This document shows, piece by piece, positions 33,459-44,322 of a stretch of 48,235 nt of DNA. The stretch comes from Chromera velia. Its lineage: Eukaryota > Sar > Chromeraceae. The position numbers were made by a program, and so were the translations under genes. Under the pieces are notes generated by a model. The model worked only from the letters and a program-made list of their open reading frames with translations, was not told the DNA's origin and did no database searches. Within the stretch, counting starts at the first letter, position 1; every line of letters begins with the position of its first letter. The DNA lies in NCBI GenBank assembly GCA_018398765.1, contig JAHBMJ010004619.1:8150-56384 (forward strand), given 5' to 3'.

Positions 33459-35175
33459 AAGGAACGGAGAAATTTCCAGCAGAAGCCCGGTGCAAAACAG
33501 AAGACGCTAAGAAACCACTCGAACGGCATCAAGGGCAGAGTGCCACTTCCCCCAGGTCAGTCAGACAGGCCATGCAAGGAGAGAGGGTCGAACAGACAAA
33601 TCGCCGTAATCATGGCTTCCTTGTTTCTCCAAGATGGACAGAAAAGCAAAAAGAAAATCAGGCAAACCGACAGGATGATCATGCACATGAAAGTTTTGTC
33701 CTTCGCTCTGCCTGTACTGAAAAAGAAACACAAGAAAGAGACGAAGGAACACCAAGAGTCTCCCCTGTACACACAGACCTCTCGACTGACTGACCCTGCG
33801 ATGATGAGTCCAAGGAAGTCCAAACTTTTTGTGTCCACTCGTTTCTCCTCCCCCTCTCCCTTCATCTCTCCCGACAACCGCAACGTCCCCCTCTCCTTGT
33901 CCCTCTCCCTCTCTCTGTCTTTCTCCACCCCCCCAGAGGGAGGAGGGGAGAGGTCAAGAGAGGCCAAACGGAGCATGTTCTGCACACATCCAGGTAAAGT
34001 TTCCATCGTTTCACTTTCCCTTTTACCGTCCATTTGACCTGTAAAGCCTCTCGGCTGCATAGGACGACGCGAAAAGAAGCTCCACGAAGGAGAAGACCCA
34101 CAAAAAAAAACGGGAGAAAGAAAGAAAGAGACACACAGACAAGAAGACAAAGGACCAAGGAAACAAACTGATTGGAACAACGGACAGAAGAGAGAAGAGA
34201 GGCGAGAAGATCCAGGGCGCACCCCCGACCCGATAGAGCCCTGCCTCTCTCCGCGTGCGTGTCTATCCATCCATCTATATATATATATATATATATCTGT
34301 CAGTCACTCTCGTCAAAAACCCAGCAGCAGCCGGTTCCCCTATTCCCCCTGACCCCCGCGTTTTGCTGAACGAAGAGGAGGATGCCGTGGTTGTCTCTTG
34401 CACGCGTTGAGGCAGCCACCTGTGATCTGCACAGATGCAGGGCGGGAGGTAGGTAGGGAGGGAGAGAGGGAAGGACGAAAGGGTGAGGGCAGAAGGGACT
34501 CCGAGGGGATTAGAAAAGAAAAACACTGAAATGAGAGTGGAGCAAAGGAGGAGGACAGAGAGGGTCGAGGGGAGACGGGCCGATGGTGGAAGAGAGACGA
34601 GGAGAGAATGTCCGAGCCGATCCACACAGAATTGCTAGGAGAAAGGAGAAGGTAAGAATTTATCGAACACACGAGACGGACAAACCGATACTCCGACTGG
34701 GAGAGACGGACCGAGGAGACGACCCAGCAGACCGAGGGGAGCTCAGAGGGTTCCGTTCAAGGCTTCCACTCGCCGAGCCAGGAACGGAAAGTTCCTTTTG
34801 GGGCCACACAATATCGGCCTTTTGGTCATTCTTCATCCGCTGAGGACTGTACAACTGCACCAGCAGCAAGAGGGCCAACTCACGCACGTCTACCTGTCCA
34901 TCTTCTATACCCCTCACGGCTTCACACAGAGTGGCAAACACGGCCCAGTAAGCTTCCGCCTCCACTGCCGTCAAGGACGTTGGGCCGCCCCCCCCTTTTT
35001 TCGCCCACTCCCCGGCGAAAGTCATCCATTGTGCCGCATCTATGCGTGTCTGCTGGGGGGCTAGGGACTCATGCAGCGCTGCGACACACTCAAAGACGCT
35101 CTGCAGAGTCCACTTGAACGCTGTGCTCAGACAGACATGATCGAAAACCTCCGCTCGAATCCACAATTTGGACAT
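29012..35175 (-). CDS. TBCC domain-containing protein 1-like (TBCCD1), 14-exon model
   Basis: Minus exons: 35175-34712, 34426-34354, 33979-33795, 33545-33466, 33299-33115, 32905-32775, 32376-32212, 31778-31723, 31183-31138, 30923-30521, 30337-30119, 29615-29512, 29335-29275, 29056-29012 (stop). About 720 aa. [11 protein letters not shown] matches the TBCCD1 N-terminus (LWVKAEPF). [10 protein letters not shown] and [10 protein letters not shown] match the helical region. Exons six to eight give the beta-helical TBCC/CAP-C fold ([45 protein letters not shown]). [15 protein letters not shown] and DSWANPI follow, then a Pro/Gly insertion. [15 protein letters not shown] and [17 protein letters not shown] match the family C-terminus. 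TBCCD1 proteins sit at centrosomes or basal bodies and anchor Golgi, nucleus or flagella. The fourth/fifth exon junction is weakest. Reading on past 29275 to a stop at 29170 is an alternative end. Confidence 0.82.
29636..29799. repeat. (CA)n and (GA)n microsatellite
   Basis: Alternating CA and GA dinucleotide tracts in the intron of the TBCCD1-like gene, directly upstream (minus sense) of the exon that starts at 29615. On the transcript these read as TC and TG runs and form part of the polypyrimidine region before that acceptor. Confidence 0.92.
31584..31751. repeat. Inverted repeat spanning a TBCCD1 exon end and its 5' splice site
   Basis: Arm one (31584-31632, intronic) and arm two (31694-31751) are reverse complements over about 50 bp with few mismatches and an 8-bp length difference. 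Arm two contains the last 29 bp of exon 31778-31723 and its donor gtcggt. The loop is about 60 bp. Transcribed from the minus strand, the arms would pair. Confidence 0.88.
33401..33459. repeat. (GA)n microsatellite
   Basis: A nearly pure GA tract in an intron of the TBCCD1-like gene, just 3' (transcript sense) of the 33545-33466 exon. Confidence 0.92.
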
Positions 35176-36249
35176 TCTGTTGGACTCTTCCGAGGGTGTG
35201 AAAAAATCAGATTCACAAATTCGAGTGCTCACCTAGCCTCTTTCAATGTGCTGAACTGTCTCTGCCTGTCAAGCGTGTTCGGGTGGTCCAAGCAACGCAA
35301 AAAAGAGAGAGACGAGGATGCGGGCACACGCCGACGCTTCCCCGTCTCACATAGTGCGGGGTGCGATTTGCCGAGCGGGGAGGGCGAAACGTGTCATGCA
35401 CACGAGAAGTTGGAACACCTATTAATAGGAGATCCTAAGAGCAGGATGGCAAAGATCTGTATACAAGGACAAGCAACTTCACCATACTTCCACCTATCTT
35501 CACTGTAGACTTGAACTAAGACTTCACCATACTTCACCTATACTCGCAAAATCTCGATCGCCGCGCGGCGTCACCGCGCGGCCCCGGCCACGCGCGGATC
35601 GAGCGCCCGGCCATATACGTACACATATGCCGTGGCGCGCCCGCGCTCATGTGCACCGCGCCACCGCCGCGCACCGCGCCACATGCAGTGCAAGTTGTGC
35701 CCATCCATGCATACCGGGGTCCTGGGCCTCAGTATTTGTCCTAATTTAGTAGGAATATTTAATTTTTTTTGTTTAGTTTTTTGTTTATTCATTCATTGTC
35801 AATAATTTTTTTTTGTTAATGCAATTAACTAGGCAATTAAGCTAGATATTAATTATATATAAAATTTGGTAAATATTTAGATAAAATCAACTTTGATTTT
35901 GAATTAATTAGATTTTAAAGTTACATTAATTTATGTCATTAAACTTTTGCATCATGACAAAACACCTTTATCATACAAAAACCTTATTTCAAACTTAAAT
36001 TCAAGTTTGATATTATTTTTTTACGTTGTATTATATCAAGTGATTGAAATTTGGCATTTCAAACTAGATTTCAAGTTTAAATGCATTACAACATGAATTA
36101 TTAGCTAGATTGCAACCGACAGTCAGTTCTATCATTTTACAATCTACCTTATATGGTGTCTGACACTGTGTGTTGCCCAACCCGAGATGCGAAGCTAGAG
36201 GCCCTGTTATCGGCCGGTGGCATTGCCGCGGCAATAGCGCATGAGAATA
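35176..36249. other. Intergenic: short repeat, GC-rich block, then AT-rich block
   Basis: Presumed promoter side of the TBCCD1-like gene (35176-35450). Two copies of cttcaccatacttc..cctat lie at 35477-35500 and 35522-35543. 35555-35700 is strikingly CpG-rich (repeated cgcgc, ccgcgc and gcgccac), and 35735-36150 is very AT-rich (ttaattagat, atttcaaact). No gene recognised. Confidence 0.55.
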
Positions 36250-36524
36250 TGAAGAGTATAGTACTGATACCTGGCGCCACTAACGTGTCATCACCTGATT
36301 ATCGCACCACCGCATGTTTGACGTACACGCTTAGTCTGCCGGCCTGCCTCAGTCTGTATGGTTTTGCTGCATACGTCTTTTCATAGACTAACATCGGTGT
36401 TGTGATATGTTGTGTTTCATGGAGAAACAACAATGTCTAGAAGAAGAACCGACCGATCAGTTCTTTTGTGCGTTCTATGGATGGCTCCAAAAATCCTTCC
36501 TAATTATCCCTTAGCAATCCTACA
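36250..36524 (+). repeat. 5' LTR
   Basis: About 275 bp, beginning TG and ending CA, matching 40508-40778 at roughly 85-90% by eye (shared ctgccggcctgcctcagtct, tgcatacgtcttttca and agaaacaacaatgtc segments). The divergence suggests an old insertion. Confidence 0.8.
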
Positions 36525-36548
36525 GGGTAGCAGAAGCCTTGTTCGACC
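36525..36548 (+). other. Probable tRNA primer-binding site
   Basis: Immediately after the 5' LTR, gggtagcagaagccttgttc continues to a tcgacc. Its reverse complement ends ...ggcttctgctacc and contains a T-loop-like ggtcgaa, as the 3' end of a tRNA would. Which tRNA is not determined. Confidence 0.5.
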
Positions 36549-39500
36549 AGGGGCTATAGTTGATCATATCCATTTGTGTTGTGGTTGCACTAAATAGCTG
36601 AAGGGACATTCAGTCACTTTATTACTCAGGCCGAATGCAACACGCAGTTCCAGGAGCTATGCCAAGAACTTTTCTTGCAGCGCTTTGTGATGCAGAGGCT
36701 GGCAGATGAAGGTTGGGAGCCACGGACGCAAGACTTCTTAGTCGTACCTCCGACCATGGCCGCTAGAGTGGAGACGTCTACCCGCGTCTACCGGTGAACA
36801 TCCTCTGTTACTCGACGGAGAACTGCCTCGAGCCTGTAAAGTGAAGGAGCCCTCCATCTTTGCAAGGGATCGGCATGAGGTCTCTGACTGGCGCAAAGAC
36901 ATGAAGGAGTATTGCCAGGGCATGGGAGTGTCGGAGAGTTGATGGCTCTTTGTTTCGAAGAGCTGTCTGTTGAAGACTCTGAAGAAGTGGGTCCATCGGA
37001 AGCAGAAAAGCGCAACTCCCTTCCATTCCTTCCAAGACTTCACAAAGGTACTGAAAAAGAGGTACATCGACCCGCTTGAGCAGGATCACCACAGAAATGC
37101 ACTGGAGAAGCTCTAGTACTCGAAAGCACAGGGCATAGAGAGTTTTAGGGACGCCTTCCTAGATCTGGTGGAAGAGATCAAAGACACATCAACCCCTACT
37201 GATCTCATCCACACCTTCGAGAAGGCCATTCCCGTTGCGATTTGCCTCAAGGTGAACAAGAAAACTCCTTCCACTCTCAAGGAGGCAGTAGAGGTGGCTT
37301 GTATTGTAGCGGAAACTTTGGAAGGAAGGGGTGGAAACCGAAAGAGGCATACTCAGACTGGGGGCAGCAGACCGAATGGAAAACACCAGGGTAGGTCCAA
37401 CTCTGACGGACCTATTCCCATACAGCTGGACACCGTATGCTCTCTTTCTTCAAAAGAGAGAGCCGAACTGATGCGACAAGGACGGTGCTTCCTCTGCAAG
37501 CAGAAAGGACATGAGAAGAAAGATTGTCCATCCTTGTTGTCTTTGCAGAGGAGGTTCGGATCAAATGTTCCCAGACTGCAGCAGCTGTACGGAAGTAGGC
37601 CATGGGGTCCTTTGGGACTGCAGAGACCTGCGTATGGTGGTCAGGGAGGTCCACCTGTTGGCACCGGCGGTAGAGAAGGACGATGGGTGTGGATATTAGT
37701 CAGACGGACAGGGCTGCCGCGTAGCTCTCCACTAAACATGCAGAGAGGTCGCATACAGGGGGGGCAGAGAGGGTGTGCTTAGAATAGCCGTGCAGCTAGT
37801 ATCTAGACTGCAGGGCAGGAGGGGGATCAGGTTGCTGGAGAAAGAGAGGAAGAATTCTGGTTCGTTGACAACGAGCTCTTGATGAACATTGAGGGAGAGC
37901 AGCCCACTGACCCCTACGTGTACGACCAGGCGAATATGATCGGCACTGCCAATGCTGACGGGAAGGTGAAGATGATTCGCTTCCAGGGCACTGTCGAGGG
38001 CATTCCAGTGAGAGTGCTCTTAGACTGTGGGGTGGGGGAGACATTTCTGTCTGCCAAATTCACTCACGACAAATGTCTTCCCATCAAAAAGATGCAAAGT
38101 TTGCGTCAGTGTAGGGGGGCCATTAAGGGAGAAAACGGGCAGACGGTGGTGACTATGGTCAGTGAGTATACCAGTCCTCTGGCCTTCTCCATTCAGGGGT
38201 ACCATCAGAGAATGAAGTTCACCCTGGCTGACCTCAATGACGACTATGATGTCTATCTGGGCATGAAATGGCTGATCGAACATGAGCCTCGTGTGCATTG
38301 GGGGAAAGGAGAAGTGGAGATGGTGGGAGAGTATCAGGATATCTTTTACGACGAGATCCTCAAGCTATCCCCAAGATGGTCAGTCAAGTTTACGATTGAT
38401 TTGGAGCCTGGACATCCCCCTCCCGCTCGGCCGCCATACCGACTTTCTTTTGGAGAGCTTGATGAGATGAGGAGACAACTGGATGATCTGCTGGCAAAGG
38501 GATTCATCCGTCCCTCTGTCTCTTCGTTTGCGGCACCAGCCTTCTTTGTGGTGCAGAAAGATGGGAGTCTACGGATGTGTATCGACTACTATGCCATCAA
38601 TAAGATCACGATCAAGGATAAGTACGTGATGCCCAGACCAGAAGAATTGTTAGACCGTCTCCACGGAGCAAAGATTTTTTCGGTCCTCGATATGTGGTAG
38701 TTTTTCTACTGGGTGACGAACCGAAGACAGCGATGTACACCCAGTACGGCAACTATGAGTGGCTGGATATGTAATCCACCGCCGACCAGCCAGCAAGCTA
38801 TTCAGGTTCGCCTTCGCAAAGTTCTGGATGACTGCGCATTTACTTGGATCGATGATGTCCTCGTATACTCCCCAACCGTGACGGTCGACCAACATAAAGA
38901 GGATTTGCGGAGAGTCCTTGGATGCCTGAAAAAAGACGAGTATTATGTGAAGACCTCCAAGTACAAATTCTTTGTCCCGAAAGTCATGTACATTGGGCTA
39001 TAGATCTCGGATGTAGGAGTGAGAGTGGAGCCGAAGAAGGCAGAGCTCGTTCAGACTTGGCCAAAGCCTGAGAACAAACATGGGCTCCATGTCTTCTTGG
39101 GACTGTGCAACTGGTTCTGGAGATTCATCTACAAGTACAGTCATATCATAGCCCCGCTCACTTCTCTTCTCTAGGCGAAGGTCGAGTTCATTTAGTCAGA
39201 GGTCTGTGAAGCAGCGTTCAAGGAGTTGAAAGAAAAGATTGCAGAATTGATTCTTCTCTTCATCCCAGATCCCACCCGCCCTTTCGACTTGTATGTTGAT
39301 GCGTCAGAAAAAGAGATCTGTATCGCGGCAGCTCTGATACAGTAGAATCCAAGAGTGAATGGACTGAGAGTTATAGCCCTTGCTTCTACGAAGCTCGTTC
39401 AAGCTGAGCAGAAGTATCCAATTCGGGAGAAAGAGCTTCTGGCAGGAGATCAAAAAAAACTTGCATATCTGTGGTACGGGCCATTTGAAGTAGACCAACG

Positions 39501-39636
39501 GGTTGGAAAGGTCGCATACGAACTGGTGTTTCCTGAGGGGGTCAGAAGACATCCAGTTCTCCACGCGGTCTGGTTGAAGAGATATTTACTGCAAGAAGGA
39601 CAGTCTGAAAAGACCTTCTATACTTGGCTGAAGAAG

Positions 39637-39830
39637 AGCATAAAGTAGAGACAGTCCTCGACAAGAGGAAGATCGGTCGTAGTGTGGAGTATTTGGTACA
39701 CTGGAAAGGGAATTCAGAAGAGAATGCCACATGGGAGCTATTAGAGAATCTTCTGAATGCTCATTCGAAAATCAAAGAGTTTTTGGCGCGGCCTGGAAGG
39801 CCTCTCAGAGGGAGAGGGGGAAAGAAGTGA
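39637..39830 (+). other. Chromodomain remnant at the integrase C-terminus
   Basis: In the frame ending at the stop near 39828, HKVETVLDKRKI...VEYLVHWKGNSEENATWELLENL matches the chromodomain consensus as in chromoviral integrases. It follows the GPFEV...HPVLHAVWLKRY part in another frame, so a frameshift lies between them (about 39600-39640). The first aromatic cage position is not obvious, and WKGN replaces WKGY. Confidence 0.8.
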
Positions 39831-40507
39831 GGGGACTAGGAATCAAAGGGAATGAATGCATGTGAGTAAATGTTTGTGCATGACTTTCTCTCACTCTCGT
39901 TCTATTCCTGAGGGGTCGCGGGAAGGACGGGGGAAGTGAGAATGAATGGATGAATGAATGAATATATGAATGAATGAATGATGCAGTTTTCTTCTCTCTA
40001 TCTTGTGACGACGTCTTCTCTCTCTGTCATCATCTGTGTATCTTTCTCTGTATCTTTCTCTATCTCTTCTCTCTCTTTTGTATGCTTTTTGTTGCTTTCC
40101 TCTTTCCTAGGTTCAGCTTTCCTTCCCAATGCTTTTTACGTGCGCATGCATATATTCTGTTCTCTTCTTCCATCTATCTATTTTTTTTGCACCGTTTAAT
40201 GCACGGAGTCACTTGTCTAGTGACTGAATGTGAAGCATCCAGTCTGAATGGGTGTTCTTCCATGATCGGCTACATGAAGACGTTCATGCAAGCCGATGCC
40301 TGCTCATGTTGTTGGCCGCGGCATGCCAACATGTCGAGGGATGTTTATGTGATGGGTCGTTTGCGGGTCGATTGAGATCGATTGATTCACTGCAGTCTCG
40401 TATGTCTGACTGTCAGTGAACAAATGTCTTGTCCAGCTGCATTTAATAAAAGTGTGTCTGTTCAGGTTTGACTATGTGTGAGGACACACGTCTGAGAGGG
40501 GCAAACA

Positions 40508-40778
40508 TGTTGTAGTACTAATGCCTGGCGCTGCCAACGTGTCATCGCCTGATTGTCACGCCGCCGCGTGTTTGATGCACGCGCTTAGTCTGCCGGCCTG
40601 CCTCAGTCTGCATAGTTTTGCTGCATACGTCTTTTCACATACTGATACCGGTGTTGTGATATGTTGGATTTCATAAAGAAACAACAATGTCCAGAAGAAG
40701 AACCGAACGATCAGTTCTTTTGTGCGTTCTATGGATGGCTCTAGAAATCCTCCCTAGTTATTCTTTAGCAATCTTACA
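40508..40778 (+). repeat. 3' LTR
   Basis: About 271 bp direct repeat of 36250-36524. It begins TG just after a purine run (gagaggggcaaaca, a plausible polypurine tract) and ends ttaca. No 5-bp target duplication matches across the element. Confidence 0.8.
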
Positions 40779-41241
40779 AAGAGAGACGGGATTTCATTGA
40801 CTGACTTCACTGTCCACGTACTTTGTACTGATATACCAAGAAGAGGACGATTGGTGGTGCTGTACACTGCTCTTACCTTGCTCCTTTTTCAGATTATCGG
40901 ATGCGTGTGCATGCGTGTGTATGTGGTAATGCGGTAGAGCAAGAAACTTAGAACGCATCAAAAGATCAAGATGGATAGATATCAGAGAAGGAAGCAGAGG
41001 AGGAAGAGAAAGAAGTGACAACGTGCAGCTTCGACGAGAGAAAGGAAAAAAAGAGCAAAGCAGATGAGGTAGACGGGGAAGTGGAAGCAGACAACGGAGA
41101 AGATCCGGCTGGTGTATGAAGCTCTGAAGAAGAGTTCTGTTGCCCCCTCCCTCCATCCAACCGCCGCTCCGCCCTCTTCAGAACGACTCCGAGCTCTTTA
41201 AGAGAGAGGTCAAAGAGGGAAGGAAGGAAGGCGGCCAAAGT
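40779..41241. other. Spacer after the LTR element
   Basis: Mixed sequence. A minus-strand frame (41238-40966) contains LPSLFDLSLKELGVVLKRAE and then Ser-rich low complexity. It could be a 3' continuation of the zinc-finger ORF locus, but nothing confirms it. Confidence 0.35.
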
Positions 41242-41814
41242 TTAACGGTTGCTTCCCCCCGTTGCCTCTTGAGGCAGTGGGTAGGAGGATGGAGGGTTAC
41301 TTTCTGCCACTGGCTGTATAACCTCCCCCGCAGTGTTTAAGCCATCCGGTATAGAGAAAATCGACTCTTCTTGCAGAGCCTCAGCCTCAGCCTGGCTGGC
41401 CCTACCGAGCCCTTCCTCTTTTCTTTCCGCAGTTCCGGACCCCCGACCGTCCGGACCTTTCCCTTCAGCCTCAGCAGATGCGCGGATCTCGGGCAGCTTG
41501 GTAGAAAAACCTCCGTACTCCTCGTATTTGTGCTTTTCTGGCCCGTGCTCGTAGAAGGAGATGCCTTTGCAGTCCTTACACTTGCTTCGCATCCTGAGGC
41601 TCCCGTGCACACAAATAGAACTACCCCCATACTCCTTACAGCAATACCGAATATGCCTGTGCTCATAGATAAAGCTGCCCCCACAATCCTTGCACACGCT
41701 GCACACCCGGCCATGTTTATAAAGTCCCCTGCCCCCACACTCTTTATAGTCTCTGCACTGTCGTCTGTATTCCCCAGCTCTTCGTCTAATCCCTCGGTCT
41801 TTAAGATAATGCAA
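41242..41814 (-). pseudogene. Degenerate CxxCGG/EHG zinc-finger-like repeat ORF
   Basis: A 190-codon minus-strand frame with about five tandem units of the form C-K-x-C-G-G-x-x-x-x-x-H-G/R (YKECGGRGLYKHG, CKDCGGSFIYEHRH, CKEYGGSSICVHG, CKDCKGISFYEHG, YEEYGG), followed by a polar Glu/Ala/Ser-rich tail. Such Cys/His/Gly-Gly repeats are abundant in some dinoflagellate, haptophyte and related genomes, often as multicopy genes of unknown role. Several units have lost a Cys (EYGG for ECGG), which suggests decay or relaxed constraint. It sits between two mobile elements, so it is probably a gene fragment. Confidence 0.55.
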
Positions 41815-42401
41815 CGCTTAGAAAAAGTGCAGGCAGATAGATTGAGATAGAAAAACTTCTAAATTACAGTGACATATAGTTTAGTCGCAAACTTCACCGG
41901 CAGCGTTCTCTATCTCACATGTAGAGAAGAGCGGAGAGACTAAACAGGCCTTGATACATGCATTGCTTGTTGTACGAAGAGAGCACTTCAGGCAGTCGTC
42001 AATCAATCAATCAATCAATCAATCAACCTAATCCTACCTAATCCTACATACCTGCTGACAATCAATTTCCTTTCTGGCGTTTATATATATACAAGTGATC
42101 GAGGGTCCTCTCCTGTCATTGTTGAATTAAGTCTAAGATTTTGAAAGAAAAACCCCATGATCTACGTGCAGTTCACAGAATTCAGAAAATTATATAAATT
42201 AAGCATAGAGTTAGTACACGAGATATGTGCGCGGACATCGCCTCGTATATATTGCCATCGCTATCGTGGTCACTGTAGCTAAAACCCTCAATCATCATCA
42301 GGATTTAGCTCGGTTCTTTCCCCCCCCCTTGAATCCCTTCAAAAACTGGACTTATGCCCAATCCCAAGTAGAAACTTCACTAGACTTCGATCATTGGACT
42401 A
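41815..42401. other. AT-rich spacer
   Basis: Contains a (TCAA)n run at 41999-42026 and AT-rich sequence. No gene seen. Confidence 0.5.
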
Positions 42402-42504
42402 CACTATTTATCTAGTTATATATAGAAACAGGATTCACGGATTTTGTCTATTTTTTGTAAAGCAAAATTAAATTAAATTAATTATCAATTAATATCTTTA
42501 AAGG
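42402..42504 (+). repeat. Left direct repeat flanking the LINE fragment
   Basis: 103 bp from cactatttatctagttata to atatctttaaagg, matching 43825-43926 with about four substitutions and one indel. Confidence 0.9.
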
Positions 42505-43824
42505 ATGAAGAGGGGCAGAAGAACAGAGTTGTATCCCTTTCACTTCTTTCTGCACTTAAAGAAATGCACACAGATACTATTCACAGAGAGAGGCCTTCAT
42601 CCTTTTTCAAAAGAGAAGCTCGCAGGCCAGTCAGGAGAGATAGGGACACACGCAGTGAATGAAAGAGTAGATAGGATGGAAAGATGGATTGTAAGCAAGA
42701 CAGACAAAGAAATAAAAGAGAGGAAGAAAGAAATCTTCAGGTGGAGAATTGAGAGGGGAGTGAGAGAGAGAGATAGAAGAGAAAGAGAAAAAGGAAGAAA
42801 AGTCCATATGGCACACATACATCGAACAAAAGCAAACGGAAACAGATTGCACCTTATTTTTAAAAAATTATTTGAAAAGGCGTCAGAAGAAAAACTAAGA
42901 GAGGGAATGAAAATAGAGAAAGAAAAACTGGAACGGGTGCCCTTTTCTTATAGAAGGGTAGCACCAAGAGGAGAACATAGAAGGAGAGCAGCCTGCAGAG
43001 TAGGAAACAGGACGTTAGCGGGAACAAAGGGAAAAGTGCCAGAAAGAGAAGGGCAGAGAGTGTCGTTGGATGAGAGACTCTGCCCTTATTGCAAAGGATA
43101 GATAGAAACAGAGGTGTTGGAGGATGAGATCCATATACTGACTGAGTGTCCGATTTATGATAGAGAAAGAGCACACATGTATAGAACATTAGGAGCAGAC
43201 TGGAACGAGGGAAGAGAAAAGAGAGCAAGAGAAGTTTGCAGAGAGAAAAGAGAAGGACAAAGAGGAAGACTGCATACTGAGGCTCTGTTCAAATTCTTGA
43301 TGAACGAAGGGCATAGTGCGGTGGATGAGTTTCTGGGGAGGGCAGCGTTCAGAAGAAGAGTGTTCAAGGAAAGCCCAGGAGGGTACGCACCTGGAAGCTC
43401 GTTAGATGAAACAGTGCTGGCACAGAGACACGGAGTGATCACAAAAAGAAAGGGAGGAACGGAAAGAAGAAAAGAAGAATACAAGACCATCCTGGAAGCA
43501 ATGGAAGCAGGAAGACAGCTGAGAGAGGGAGAAGGAGAAATCGCTGAGAGAAGAATGGAGAGAGGGCGTGCACAAAGCTAAAGCGTCCTTTCGTCCTGTG
43601 TCATTGGATCGATTTTTGGAGCAGTCCCTTCTGAGCAGCCCATAGACCAAAGCATGTAAAGCGTAGATAGATTGTTGCTTGTTAGCGGCCTGGGAAACCA
43701 GGCGGGCCACGGGGTGTGGTCTGAGCCTCAGCGATGAGGTACACCCCCCTGCCGTTTGCGGGGGCGACCTCTATAAGACAAAACGGCGACAGTGCTCTAG
43801 GGCACCACTAATCACTCTCACTAT
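42505..43824 (+). mobile_element. 3' fragment of the same LINE family, plus strand
   Basis: One reading frame runs 42505-43581 with a single in-frame TAG at 43099. It encodes RMERWIVSKTDKE, HMAHIHRTKANGNR, LCPYCKG (stop) IETEVLEDEIHILTECPIYDRER and AQRHGVITKRK. The C-x2-C...H-x4-C knuckle and flanks match the minus-strand copy at 25310-26620, where the stop position is Trp (CRGWVEAEV), so TGG to TAG explains it. The RT is absent (5' truncation). The 3' non-coding part (43690-43824) shares ggtctgagcctcagc, gcgacct and gacagtgctcta motifs with the other copy and ends in ATCACT-type repeats. Confidence 0.75.
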
Positions 43825-43926
43825 CACTATTTATCTAGTTATATATAGAAACAGGATTCATGGATTTTGTTTATTTCTTGTAAGCAAAATTAAATTAAAT
43901 TAATTATCAATTAATATCTTTAAAGG
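43825..43926 (+). repeat. Right direct repeat flanking the LINE fragment
   Basis: 102 bp copy of 42402-42504. The pair exactly brackets the LINE fragment, so it is best read as an unusually long target-site duplication. Confidence 0.9.
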
Positions 43927-44322
43927 GTTCATTTCGATCGATCGAGCATATAATAATGATGATCGGTCGATACCGATACGATAACTATAGCTACCCCTAA
44001 AGTAAATTCTATGATAGATTTCTAGTTAAACTGCATACTTGGTGCGTAGCCGTCAACACAGTAGATTCTAACCAAAAAATAGGCCAATAACGATGAAGTA
44101 TGATCATAATGATGATGAATGAACGAATGAATTTGTCAATGTAGGATCCAAGCTAATTTGACTATAATATTTTTTTGTATAAAACCATCATCTATAGATG
44201 TTTATGAACGAAAGTTCTAACTTTTCAAGTATTTTTCAGATCAGAGCTAGGATCAGAGTCTTCTTGTTTACAAAAACTGTTTCTTTAAAAGTATTGTAAG
44301 TCATAGTGAGTCAACTTCTAGG
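43927..44322. other. AT-rich spacer next to the NOL6-like gene
   Basis: AT-rich, with atgatgat and tagat repeats. It should contain the 3' UTR of the minus-strand gene that stops at 44323. No other feature seen. Confidence 0.5.

Larger units (their letters stand above)
36250..40778 (+). mobile_element. Decayed Ty3/gypsy chromovirus-type LTR retrotransposon
   Basis: About 4.5 kb between two direct LTRs. In order: a gag remnant (about 36600-37480) with stops; a CCHC knuckle CFLCKQKGHEKKDC (37486-37527); a protease-like LLDCGVGE (about 38017; usual D-S/T-G, here DCG); reverse transcriptase from FTIDLEPGHPPPARPPYRL to a stop at 38698; then, after a lost stretch, WIDDVLVYS (38845); RNase H remnants (FDLYVDASEKE, REKELLAG, about 39280-39445); the integrase C-terminal GPFEV...LKRY; and a chromodomain. 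The integrase zinc finger and DDE core are missing between REKELLAG and YGPFEV. Multiple in-frame stops (near 38698, 39001, 39172, 39193 and 39342) show it is inactive. Chromovirus chromodomains normally guide integration to marked chromatin. Confidence 0.87.
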
